From positions 1 through 28,961 of the IMG/VR virus record IMGVR_UViG_3300022074_000273: a stretch of DNA of 28,961 nt. One strand, written 5' to 3'. Every line of letters begins with the position of its first letter. Position 1 is the first letter of the stretch. Of this stretch, positions 8,123-14,586 are shown in pieces. The translations under genes and the position numbers were made by a program. Under the pieces are notes generated by a model. That model saw nothing but the letters and a program-made list of their open reading frames with translations. It did no database searches and was not told the DNA's origin. The stretch is from a virus.

Positions 8123-8794
8123 ATGAAGAAAAAACGCGCAAAAAAAACTTTACCAGATGCACAGCCAGCTTTAACAAAAGAGCAAAAGGCTAGTATCGCC
8201 AAAAAGATAGAAGAACAAAAAGAAGAAAAAAAAACTCTACACGAACTCAAAGAAGAGTTTATCGAGCACGAAGCAAACGGAAAGGATGTTTCGGAAAGTG
8301 CAAGTACTCGACCAGATCTAGCTGATTTAGAATACGCGGATGGAAAAGTTAGAGACGAAATTGATCTAATAGAAGAGCAAGAAAAAATTTACGGAACAGA
8401 CCTTTTAAGCCCTTATAAGACTGCTGACAAAAGAGTTTTTAAAAGAAGGTTGGAATCTATGAACAGGCCAGAAATGTATAGATTAGCAGAAAGAGTTGCC
8501 GCTAGAATTTATACTGGAGAAGAGGACATGAGAAATGAATTAATGTCATCATTTTTATCCTGGTCTCAAACAAGTGCAGGTTCATCTCAAACAATCGCTT
8601 CAAAAAAAGAAGAAAAAGGTGTTAAGGCAGAAGCATTTGAGGATCCTACAAGTGTAAATGATTTAGAGGAAAAGCTTAAATCTAAAACATTGTCAGACCT
8701 TCAAGCTACTGCAGCTCGCTTAGGATTTAATCCTGGCTTTGATAGAGATAGGCTTATTACTTTAATTAAGCAAGAATATCAGAGACAGAATTAA
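8123..8794 (+). CDS. Head/neck-region protein with C-terminal SAP-like helix pair
   Basis: The 223-residue protein is not assigned to a named family. It has a highly basic N-terminus (MKKKRAKK), a long charged, probably coiled-coil segment at ~18-90, a helical middle (RPEMYRLAERVAARIY, 115-130), a Ser-rich linker, and a C-terminal segment at ~180-220 (DLEEKLKSKTLSDLQATAARLGF followed by RDRLITLIKQEY). That last part resembles the helix-extended-loop-helix pattern of SAP/Rho-N-type nucleic-acid-binding motifs. Its slot after the capsid gene is often occupied by a head-completion or DNA-binding connector protein. A role at the portal or packaged-DNA interface is inference. Confidence 0.6.
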   Translation: MKKKRAKKTLPDAQPALTKEQKASIAKKIEEQKEEKKTLHELKEEFIEHEANGKDVSESASTRPDLADLEYADGKVRDEIDLIEEQEKIYGTDLLSPYKTADKRVFKRRLESMNRPEMYRLAERVAARIYTGEEDMRNELMSSFLSWSQTSAGSSQTIASKKEEKGVKAEAFEDPTSVNDLEEKLKSKTLSDLQATAARLGFNPGFDRDRLITLIKQEYQRQN

Positions 8795-8796
8795 TA

Positions 8797-9273
8797 ATGG
8801 CAGTAACAGGAAGCATAAGTGCTTTAGCACAAAACATTTTCGTAAATGAACTCGACTCTACTGGAGTTACAGAAGCTTCTGTATCTGGATGGTTAAGTGG
8901 TAATTTAGGTTTATTAAATACTTATCTATATACAAGTTTATCTGGAGTAGGTGATATTGTAACAGGATTAGGCCTAGAAGAGCAGGATATATACAAAGAG
9001 ATGTACCTATACCATTACTACACAAAGCAAGCTAGAAACACTCTCAGAGGCATTGCTAACGATACAAATGGAAACATTATAAGTGTTAGAGATGGTGACA
9101 ACAGTATTACATTTGTAAATAAAAATGAGGTATCAAAAGTTTATAAAGGCTTTGCTCAAGATTCGTACGATAAAATGCTTAGAATGGTGCAGAGCTATAA
9201 CAGTTATAGTGCTTCCCCTAGACAAGTTGGTGGTATAGAAACAACGCTCCATCAACCATCTGGAGAATATTAA
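8797..9273 (+). CDS. Probable head-tail adaptor (neck) protein
   Basis: The 158-residue, mainly helical protein lies two bases after the preceding gene and is last in the + strand head block. In siphophages this slot usually holds the adaptor that docks on the portal (lambda gpW / HK97 gp6 / SPP1 gp15 type). The mix of amphipathic helices (EQDIYKEMYLYHYYTKQARNTL near 67-88, SYDKMLRMVQSYNSY near 122-136) and a short beta hairpin (NIISVRDGDNSITFVNKNEV) is compatible. No specific motif proves it. It ends just before a bidirectional terminator. Confidence 0.5.
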   Translation: MAVTGSISALAQNIFVNELDSTGVTEASVSGWLSGNLGLLNTYLYTSLSGVGDIVTGLGLEEQDIYKEMYLYHYYTKQARNTLRGIANDTNGNIISVRDGDNSITFVNKNEVSKVYKGFAQDSYDKMLRMVQSYNSYSASPRQVGGIETTLHQPSGEY

Positions 9274-9294
9274 AAAAAATTTATCATAAGACAC

Positions 9295-9329
9295 AAAAAA
9301 ACCCCTCCAAATCGAAGGGGTTTTCTTTT
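9295..9329. terminator. Bidirectional Rho-independent terminator
   Basis: A perfect 9-bp stem AAAACCCCT (9298-9306) / AGGGGTTTT (9316-9324) with a 9-base loop is flanked by A-runs on the left and T-rich sequence on the right, so it can terminate both the + strand head genes and the converging - strand tail-tube operon. It lies exactly between the two converging blocks. Confidence 0.92.
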
Positions 9330-9345
9330 AAATATGTTTGATTGA

Positions 9346-10596
9346 TTATCCGAACAAGTCTGTATTGTGACTAGCTCTAGCTGCACCAGAGAAAAACACG
9401 TTATTCTTGTTATCGTTTGGTCCACCAACTGAAACTGAGAATGATAAATCCACTGTTTTGTTAGGTCCAATACTTGAACTGACAGACTCTGAATCTAATT
9501 TAAGATTTCTAAGCTCGTATCTAACAGCGCCAACACCAGCTGAATCTTTGAATTTAAATGATAGTTTATCAATAAATCCATCACTTCCAACAATAGATGT
9601 TAATGCTTGTTGTTGAGCTTGATTAACAACAGCGCTAATAGATAGTGAAGGTGTAATTGGGAAATCAGCAGGACGAGCGAAAGCGAATGTACTTCCTAGT
9701 CTTTCAAGAGGTGTTCTAGATAAAGGAACACTTAAGGAAATACTTTGAACGTGACCACCACTTACTGAGTTAGCTGGGTCAATATTAAAGAATGATTTTC
9801 CTTGAGCGATAGCCAATTCCATGTCTCCTGGTTTAAGAGCATTGATAATGCTTGTACCAGTTGATTGAGAAGGAGCTGGTAAGCGAACTGCACCTGTATA
9901 TTCTGCACCAGTACCTTCGGCGAGGTAATCTGTAAGTGATAACTGAGTGCCATCTGTAACAAAGTTAGGGTGTTTTGTTCCGTCTACAGGATTAACTCCA
10001 ACTCCAGAAACACCAACGAATCCAGTAACTTCTGGAGCAGTTTCTGATCCACCTGTAATTCCCATAACGCCAGTTGTTGAATTTGCATTCAAACCTTCTA
10101 GTGTTACAGAAACTGTTGGGAAATCTCCAACTGAAGCATCTAAGGTGTAGTCTGATACGTACATGTTACCTAATCCAATTGTAGAATAGTCTTCTGTAGC
10201 TGCACTTCTAGCAACGTTAGCATCCTCACCTTCTGGTGTAGTGAGAACGTATAAATTAATACCACTGGTAGCTTGTTCTGTATCAGCAGCAATTTGATTT
10301 TTCACAAATCCTGTTGGTGCAGAATCTGGGTTACCACAGTCTGAAAAGCCTAAAACTATTTCGTTAAAACCATCACCAAGTAGATATGATAAATCAGCGG
10401 TAATCGTTGGAGACTCTAAAATAGTTGAGTCAATTCTAGCCAAAGATCCAAACTGGAAAACATCGGTACGGTTTACGGAAAATGAGTAATTAGCTGATTG
10501 TACTCTGCGAATTTGAACGTGCTGGTCTAGGCCAGTAGCACGAACATTGTTACTCGCATAGAGAGCATCTGATTGATAAATGATTCTATTAGCCAT
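9346..10596 (-). CDS. Major tail protein (tail tube)
   Basis: This is the subunit of the tail tube. The 416-residue protein is almost entirely beta-strand, with alternating polar/hydrophobic segments (ANYSFSVNRTDVFQFGSL, NMYVSDYTLDASVGDFPTVSVTLEG, VQSISLSVPLSRTPLERLG, TVDLSFSVSVGG). It is last of the four-gene - strand operon, after the connector-like genes, which is the canonical position. A Gly/Pro/Thr-rich middle (~175-250) may be an inserted surface domain. Its N- and C-terminal parts align with two segments of the tail-tip frames at 23046 and 24622, as expected for tube-like tail-tip proteins that share the tube fold. No Shine-Dalgarno is visible. The start is set by the conserved-looking MANRIIYQS terminus and a promoter-like box just upstream. 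Confidence 0.82.
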   Translation of the reverse strand: MANRIIYQSDALYASNNVRATGLDQHVQIRRVQSANYSFSVNRTDVFQFGSLARIDSTILESPTITADLSYLLGDGFNEIVLGFSDCGNPDSAPTGFVKNQIAADTEQATSGINLYVLTTPEGEDANVARSAATEDYSTIGLGNMYVSDYTLDASVGDFPTVSVTLEGLNANSTTGVMGITGGSETAPEVTGFVGVSGVGVNPVDGTKHPNFVTDGTQLSLTDYLAEGTGAEYTGAVRLPAPSQSTGTSIINALKPGDMELAIAQGKSFFNIDPANSVSGGHVQSISLSVPLSRTPLERLGSTFAFARPADFPITPSLSISAVVNQAQQQALTSIVGSDGFIDKLSFKFKDSAGVGAVRYELRNLKLDSESVSSSIGPNKTVDLSFSVSVGGPNDNKNNVFFSGAARASHNTDLFG

Positions 10597-10598
10597 AA

Positions 10599-10619
10599 TA
10601 TTTTACTAATCTTTACAGT
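10599..10619 (-). promoter_or_regulatory. Weak copy of the phage promoter-like box before the tail-tube gene
   Basis: Read on the - strand, ACTGTAAA, five bases, GTAAAATA lies three bases before the tail-tube ATG. It matches the TGTGTAAA-N5-TTATAATA boxes at 6 of 8 and 6 of 8 positions with the same spacing. It lies in the only intergenic gap of the - strand operon, so it could boost tube synthesis, but AT-rich sequence makes chance matches likely and the box is very close to the start codon. Confidence 0.25.
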
Positions 10620-10639
10620 TAAAATTTATAAATGTGAAA

Positions 10640-11500
10640 TTAAGCGCGAGGAAATCTTGTCGCAATTACGTCAAAGTCTATGAATCCAACTTTCACGTTT
10701 CCAGGTAGGGCTTGTTGCCCTTTATCAGAGAATTTAGAGACGGTTACATCTTGAATTGTGTATGGTGAAAGACTAGAAAATTCAGTTGATAAATTATCAA
10801 AATTATATGATCCACCTTTTACATCTCCATATTCTGTTGACGGATGACCTGTAAATGGTATTTTTTGAAAACTTTTATGTCTAGTGTCTGCAAAAATAGA
10901 AAGTATGCCATCAAGTTGATAAGAGTTCTCCGCAAATACAACAGCTTTTACTTGATTTGTTGTTATGTCTTCTCCGCCAAATGCAAAACCTTGATTAGAC
11001 ATTTCTTCAGCGCTAATAAAAACAGCAGGCACAACCCTGTCGTATGGTTTAATTCCACTTTGAGATTCACCATATCTACTGTTTATTTTAAAATTACTTT
11101 CTAATATTAAATCCTCTTCTGTTTCTTCAGTAAGATAAACATTAAAATCTTTAACAGCAAAAGTGCCACTAAAAGCTTGCCCCGTATTAACTGTGCCTTC
11201 GCCAGTGTGTATAATTCGACCATTTTCAAAATCAAAAATAAAGCCGTCACTTCTTCCAGAATTTGAATCTCCAGATATGGTTGTTGGTATAATTGGATTT
11301 GTATCACCTGCCACAGAAGAATCATTTATCCATTGTTTATATGGACTAGCAAAAACTGTATAAGAGTCTGGCAATCTTGAGTCATCAAAATAATATAGTT
11401 TTCCTGTTTTATTTGAATAAGCTTCTCCTTTGTCCAATAAATGGTGATCAAAGAAAAGCATAAAACTTGTCATTAAATCGTGCTGATACTGTGGTTTCAT
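10640..11500 (-). CDS. Structural neck/tail protein, possible tail-terminator-type
   Basis: The family is not recognised. The protein has 286 residues, is soluble and beta-rich, and has no signal peptide or membrane segment. It lies directly upstream of the tail-tube gene, the usual place of the tail terminator that caps the tube and joins it to the neck, but at 286 residues it is longer than typical terminators (~130-180). Extra beta-rich segments such as DGFIFDFENGRIIHTGEG and GTFAVKDFNVYLTEETEED may form an added domain. The C-terminal end (NVKGFIDFDVIATRFPRA-like strand pattern) resembles a strand edge used in ring assembly. Its ATG overlaps the upstream stop (ATGA), so the two are translationally coupled. 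Role is inferred from order only. Confidence 0.5.
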   Translation of the reverse strand: MKPQYQHDLMTSFMLFFDHHLLDKGEAYSNKTGKLYYFDDSRLPDSYTVFASPYKQWINDSSVAGDTNPIIPTTISGDSNSGRSDGFIFDFENGRIIHTGEGTVNTGQAFSGTFAVKDFNVYLTEETEEDLILESNFKINSRYGESQSGIKPYDRVVPAVFISAEEMSNQGFAFGGEDITTNQVKAVVFAENSYQLDGILSIFADTRHKSFQKIPFTGHPSTEYGDVKGGSYNFDNLSTEFSSLSPYTIQDVTVSKFSDKGQQALPGNVKVGFIDFDVIATRFPRA

Positions 11501-12078
11501 AATTCTATATCCTCAAACTCTTTTTTCCATCTCTTTATAAAATCGGAAATATACTTAGTGTTTTTAAACTTTACACTTCTAACTCGTCTTTTGGACTGAA
11601 TTCCCAAACCAGATCTAGATCCTTTTCTTTTATTTAAATAAAAGTTTAGACCCGATAATCCAGTTTCTATAGATTTCGCCCAACTTCTACCAATATTATA
11701 GGGTAGCGGAGTAACTTTCCAAATATCTGCTGGTTCTGGAAGTTCAGCTGTGAAATTAATATTTTTGATTGTGATATTAGTAAATCTTAAATTTGTTGTT
11801 TGTAAAACTTCTACTATGGGAGTAATGGGATCTTCGCCCTCTGGAAATCCTATGAATGAATATAAATTAGTTATGCCGTTTAAGGTGTTTGAAATATTTT
11901 TAGCATTAGTTCCACCTTTAATTTCTATTGTGACAGGATGATTTAAAAAGTTAGCTATCATCTCTGTTTTTTTCTTTTCAAAAGCCCTACGAACAATTTT
12001 TTTAGTTTGAGATAAAGCTAATTTAGGTAATTGTTTATTGAAATCTGATCCAACTATAGATTTGCCGTTAATTGCCAT
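11497..12078 (-). CDS. Probable head-tail joining/neck protein
   Basis: The 193-residue basic protein lies second in the - strand operon. The layout of an N-terminal helical part with LSQTKKIVRRAFEKKKTEMIANFLNHPVTIEI, a central hydrophobic segment and a basic C-terminus (NKRKGSRSGLGIQSKRRVRS) is reminiscent of HK97 gp10-like tail-completion proteins, which commonly begin with a long basic helix. That resemblance is weak. It starts one base inside the previous stop (TAATG) and overlaps the next gene by four bases, showing tight coupling in a connector cassette. The strong positive charge would suit contact with DNA in the neck channel. Function is inference. Confidence 0.45.
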   Translation of the reverse strand: MAINGKSIVGSDFNKQLPKLALSQTKKIVRRAFEKKKTEMIANFLNHPVTIEIKGGTNAKNISNTLNGITNLYSFIGFPEGEDPITPIVEVLQTTNLRFTNITIKNINFTAELPEPADIWKVTPLPYNIGRSWAKSIETGLSGLNFYLNKRKGSRSGLGIQSKRRVRSVKFKNTKYISDFIKRWKKEFEDIEL

Positions 12079-12533
12079 TACTCTTCAAGGGGTCTTAGGT
12101 AGAAATGATAATATTGTGGGCCGAAAATGCCTGTAGGATTTCCTCTACTAGATATTGTGTACTTTCTGCCTTCAAACTCACATCTTTTAGCTTCTTTTAA
12201 TAATTCAAATCCACTTGAGTCAACTGTTATTCTTACAGAACCATCTACAAACTCAATCCCTAATTGTGATTGAACATCTGGATCAGCAAAGTTTATTTCT
12301 TCTGCTTTTATGTATTTAATTCTAGCTTTTATTGTATGACTAACCGAAGTTCTAGTAGTAGAAGCTGTTCCGCCTGTGCGTCCGTATATACCGTTATACT
12401 CATCACTAGCCGCTATTAAAACTTTAACTCCATCTTCAAATACTGTAATATTTCTGGCAAAAGTTTCGTGAATATCGTCTATTATATTTTGTATAGTAGT
12501 TTTTTGTGCGTCTGATATTAAAGATGTGCCCAT
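12078..12533 (-). CDS. Probable head-closure/connector protein
   Basis: This 151-residue protein is first in the - strand operon. After an N-terminal helix (QKTTIQNIIDDIHETFARNITVFEDG) it has a beta-barrel-like body: strands at VKVLIAA, SHTIKARIKYIKAEEIN, VDGSVRITVDSSGFELL, CEFEGRKYTISSRG and YYHFYLRPLEE. That alternation and the short size fit the head-closure or stopper family (SPP1 gp16 / HK97 gp7-like), in which a barrel plugs the portal channel. No diagnostic motif is present, so this is based on predicted strand pattern and gene order. The upstream gap is a divergent intergenic region with an inverted repeat. Confidence 0.45.
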   Translation of the reverse strand: MGTSLISDAQKTTIQNIIDDIHETFARNITVFEDGVKVLIAASDEYNGIYGRTGGTASTTRTSVSHTIKARIKYIKAEEINFADPDVQSQLGIEFVDGSVRITVDSSGFELLKEAKRCEFEGRKYTISSRGNPTGIFGPQYYHFYLRPLEE

Positions 12534-12540
12534 ATCACTT

Positions 12541-12573
12541 TTTACACTTTTTTGTGTAAATGTAGTGGGAATA
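12541..12573. promoter_or_regulatory. Divergent intergenic region with inverted repeat TTTACAC-N6-GTGTAAA
   Basis: The 44-base gap between the divergent operons contains a perfect inverted repeat, TTTACAC (12541-12547), six T, GTGTAAA (12554-12560). The right arm is part of TGTGTAAA-N5-TGGGAATA (12553-12573), a partial match to the promoter-like boxes before the portal gene and the gene at 8123. The left arm presents GTGTAAA to the - strand operon. A shared promoter or operator for both divergent operons is likely by position. The exact start sites are unknown, because the distance to either ATG is short. Confidence 0.45.
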
Positions 12574-12577
12574 AGGT

Positions 12578-12868
12578 ATGAATGCTCAAGATTTTTTAAA
12601 TGATCGTGCGGGACATCACATAAGGTTTTTGTTTAAATCTTATTTGTCTATATTAGAAGATATGCACAAAATTCATACCATTGAATACAAAAAACTGTAC
12701 GAGTCACTACCCGAAGAGCATCACAATGTGATTAAACAAAGTGATTACTTTGATGAAGATTATTATTCTAATTACAGAAAAAAAGTACTAGATATTGGAA
12801 ATTCTGTTCTACGAGATTATAATAGTGAACTAGAAACACTAACTGTACAATTTAAATTTAAACAATAG
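12578..12868 (+). CDS. Small helical protein of unknown function
   Basis: The family is not recognised. The 96-residue protein is predicted helical, acidic in its second half and rich in Tyr and His (YLSILEDMHKIHTIEYKKLYESL, YFDEDYYSNYRKKVLDIGNSVLRDY). It opens the + strand tail operon, one base ahead of the first chaperone-like gene. Its stop is TAG, and in the same frame a TAA follows five codons later. Phage genes in this slot (between tube and chaperones) are often small tail-assembly factors, but nothing in the sequence proves this. Confidence 0.6.
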   Translation: MNAQDFLNDRAGHHIRFLFKSYLSILEDMHKIHTIEYKKLYESLPEEHHNVIKQSDYFDEDYYSNYRKKVLDIGNSVLRDYNSELETLTVQFKFKQ

Positions 12869-12869
12869 C

Positions 12870-13595
12870 ATGGAAAAAGATAATATATTTACTTTTAAGG
12901 TAGAGAAATCTGAAAAAAAACAGGTCGAGACCAAAAGAAAAAACAAGAAAACTGGAGAAGAAGAAACTGTAATACAGAACAAAACTGTAAAAACACCAGT
13001 CAGTTTTTTTGTAAAAAGACCAAAACGTAGACTTGTAGACGAAGCTGAAGTTCAATATGCCGTTGAATTAAGTAAGGCAATCAAACAAGGTATTGTAACA
13101 AAAGCCATGTTAGTTAAAAAGTATAGTGATACGGGTGGACCTTTAACCGAAGATGAGTCAAAAAATATTTTAAAAGCCATAAAAGAAATTTCTGATTTAG
13201 AAAACGAAAGACAAATGTTGGTCGCCACTAAAGGTAAGGAATCTAGAATCAAAGAAATAGAAGATGAAATACTTACTATTAGAAAAGATATGATAGAATT
13301 TGAAAATGCTGTTCAAGGTATTTATCAACACACAGCAGATGCTAGAGCCGAAAGATCTTTGTTGATGTGGTACACAATTAATTTATCATTCTATGAAGCC
13401 GAAAATGGTGAGTTAACTCCGTTTTTTGAAGGCATTACTTACGAAGATCAATTAGAAAGTCTCTATAGTATAGATGAAGAAGATGAGGGTCATAGAAAAG
13501 AAGCTTTAGATACCATTATGAAAGCGGTATCTTATTGGTTCTATACTCAAAAAGCGGATCAAGAGGAAATCGCCAAGTTTATAAAAAATGCATGA
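12870..13595 (+). CDS. Probable tail assembly chaperone, first frame
   Basis: The 241-residue protein has a charged Lys/Glu-rich N-terminus (KSEKKQVETKRKNKKTGEEE), a SF-F-V-K-RPKR segment near 45-53, a long coiled-coil-like stretch at ~100-150 and a helical C-terminal part (ERSLLMWYTINLSFYEAENG). It lies two genes upstream of the tape measure, where lambda gpG-type chaperones that coat the tape measure protein before tube assembly are normally encoded. The next frame begins eight bases before this stop, inside ATAAAAAATGCATGATG. Tail chaperones often make a frameshift fusion here, but the second frame is +1 relative to the first, so the usual -1 slip would not join them. Assignment is by gene order. 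Confidence 0.5.
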   Translation: MEKDNIFTFKVEKSEKKQVETKRKNKKTGEEETVIQNKTVKTPVSFFVKRPKRRLVDEAEVQYAVELSKAIKQGIVTKAMLVKKYSDTGGPLTEDESKNILKAIKEISDLENERQMLVATKGKESRIKEIEDEILTIRKDMIEFENAVQGIYQHTADARAERSLLMWYTINLSFYEAENGELTPFFEGITYEDQLESLYSIDEEDEGHRKEALDTIMKAVSYWFYTQKADQEEIAKFIKNA

Positions 13596-14565
13596 TGATG
13601 AATTTAGTGCCGATATCATATCTGAAATATTTGATGGAGTATCTATTTACACCACAAGTTTCGGCAAAATTTATTTAAAACATTTCAATCAATTAGAAAC
13701 AAGAAAACTATTTGGTCAAAGAAGACACTTGATCGAACAGGCTATTAAAAAAGGTATTAATAAAGAAGAAACTGTCGTTAGAGATCTGATTAACGATGGT
13801 ATGTGGTCTGACAAAGAAGAAGATTGGATACAAGATAAAAAAAAATTTATAGATAGTATGGAGGCTTCTTCATCTAAGATTTTAATACCTTCCAAAAGAG
13901 CCGTTCATAAAAAATTAGTAGAAAAAGAACAAGAAAAATTAGACCAAGCACTACATCAAAGAAAACATTTAGTTGGTTTAACTGCTGAAAAATATGCAGA
14001 CAATAAAATAAATAGAGATTTCTTTTACGAAATAACTTTTTCTGATTCAGATCTTAAAACACCAGTTTTAAGAGATTTAGACTACTCAGAAAAAGAAAAA
14101 GAAACTGAAATCATGAACATTCAAACATCTTTTTTTAAAAAGTTTTCCGATGACAATATTTCAAAAGCTGTTCTTTCTAGTTATTATGCTCCGTATTTAC
14201 CCTTTTCCGAAAATCCAGCCGACATTTTTGGGAAACCATTAAAAGATATGACTACTTTTGAGATTAAAGTTATTAGTTTTTCTAGAACTTTCTTAAATAT
14301 ATTTAAAAATTGTCAAAAAGAAATACCCGAAAAGGTGGCAAAAGATCCAGAAGCACTACTTGAATTCTGGGAATCTAGTAAAAACCAAGGTCCTAGAAAG
14401 ACAAAAGCGTCTGAAGGAGATGGTGGAACTACATATTTTGGAGCTAATAAAGAAGATATTAATCAATTAGCTGAAGATGAAACCGCTGTTAATCTAAATG
14501 AACAGATAAAGAAAAAGGGTGGCAACCTAAATATGAAGCAATTGATGGAAATACATGGTGTTTAG
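13588..14565 (+). CDS. Probable tail assembly chaperone or tape-measure partner, second frame
   Basis: The 325-residue acidic/basic helical protein is immediately upstream of the tape measure and overlaps the previous gene by eight bases. Segments such as YLKHFNQLETRKLFGQRR near 28-46 and LVEKEQEKLDQALHQRKHL near 108-127 are helical. The C-terminal ~60 residues are charged and Gly-rich (KASEGDGGTTYFGANKED), ending in NMKQLMEIHGV. A chaperone or hub role is inferred from position: the second of the pair before the tape measure usually carries the part that contacts the tape measure. No enzymatic motif is seen. It ends with TAG 21 bases before the tape measure start. Confidence 0.5.
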   Translation: MHDDEFSADIISEIFDGVSIYTTSFGKIYLKHFNQLETRKLFGQRRHLIEQAIKKGINKEETVVRDLINDGMWSDKEEDWIQDKKKFIDSMEASSSKILIPSKRAVHKKLVEKEQEKLDQALHQRKHLVGLTAEKYADNKINRDFFYEITFSDSDLKTPVLRDLDYSEKEKETEIMNIQTSFFKKFSDDNISKAVLSSYYAPYLPFSENPADIFGKPLKDMTTFEIKVISFSRTFLNIFKNCQKEIPEKVAKDPEALLEFWESSKNQGPRKTKASEGDGGTTYFGANKEDINQLAEDETAVNLNEQIKKKGGNLNMKQLMEIHGV

Positions 14566-14586
14566 GTGTAATTATCCTTATAGGAT

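Noticed and set aside
12533-12578. tRNA or small RNA gene in the divergent gap
   Set aside because: The gap is only 44 bases and has no cloverleaf-like pairing beyond the short 7-bp inverted repeat.
13583-13589. A-AAA-AAT heptamer as a -1 slippery site between the two chaperone frames
   Set aside because: The heptamer is in the right register for a -1 slip, but the second gene is in the +1 frame, so a -1 slip would not enter it.
4709-14565. Genome-wide TAG recoding (stop reassigned to an amino acid)
   Set aside because: TAG also ends the genes at 12868 and 14565 and the - strand gene at 26217, and in the first two a TAA follows within a few codons without homologous continuation. No gene contains an internal TAG. 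The single in-frame TAG at 4709-4711 is better seen as a local case.
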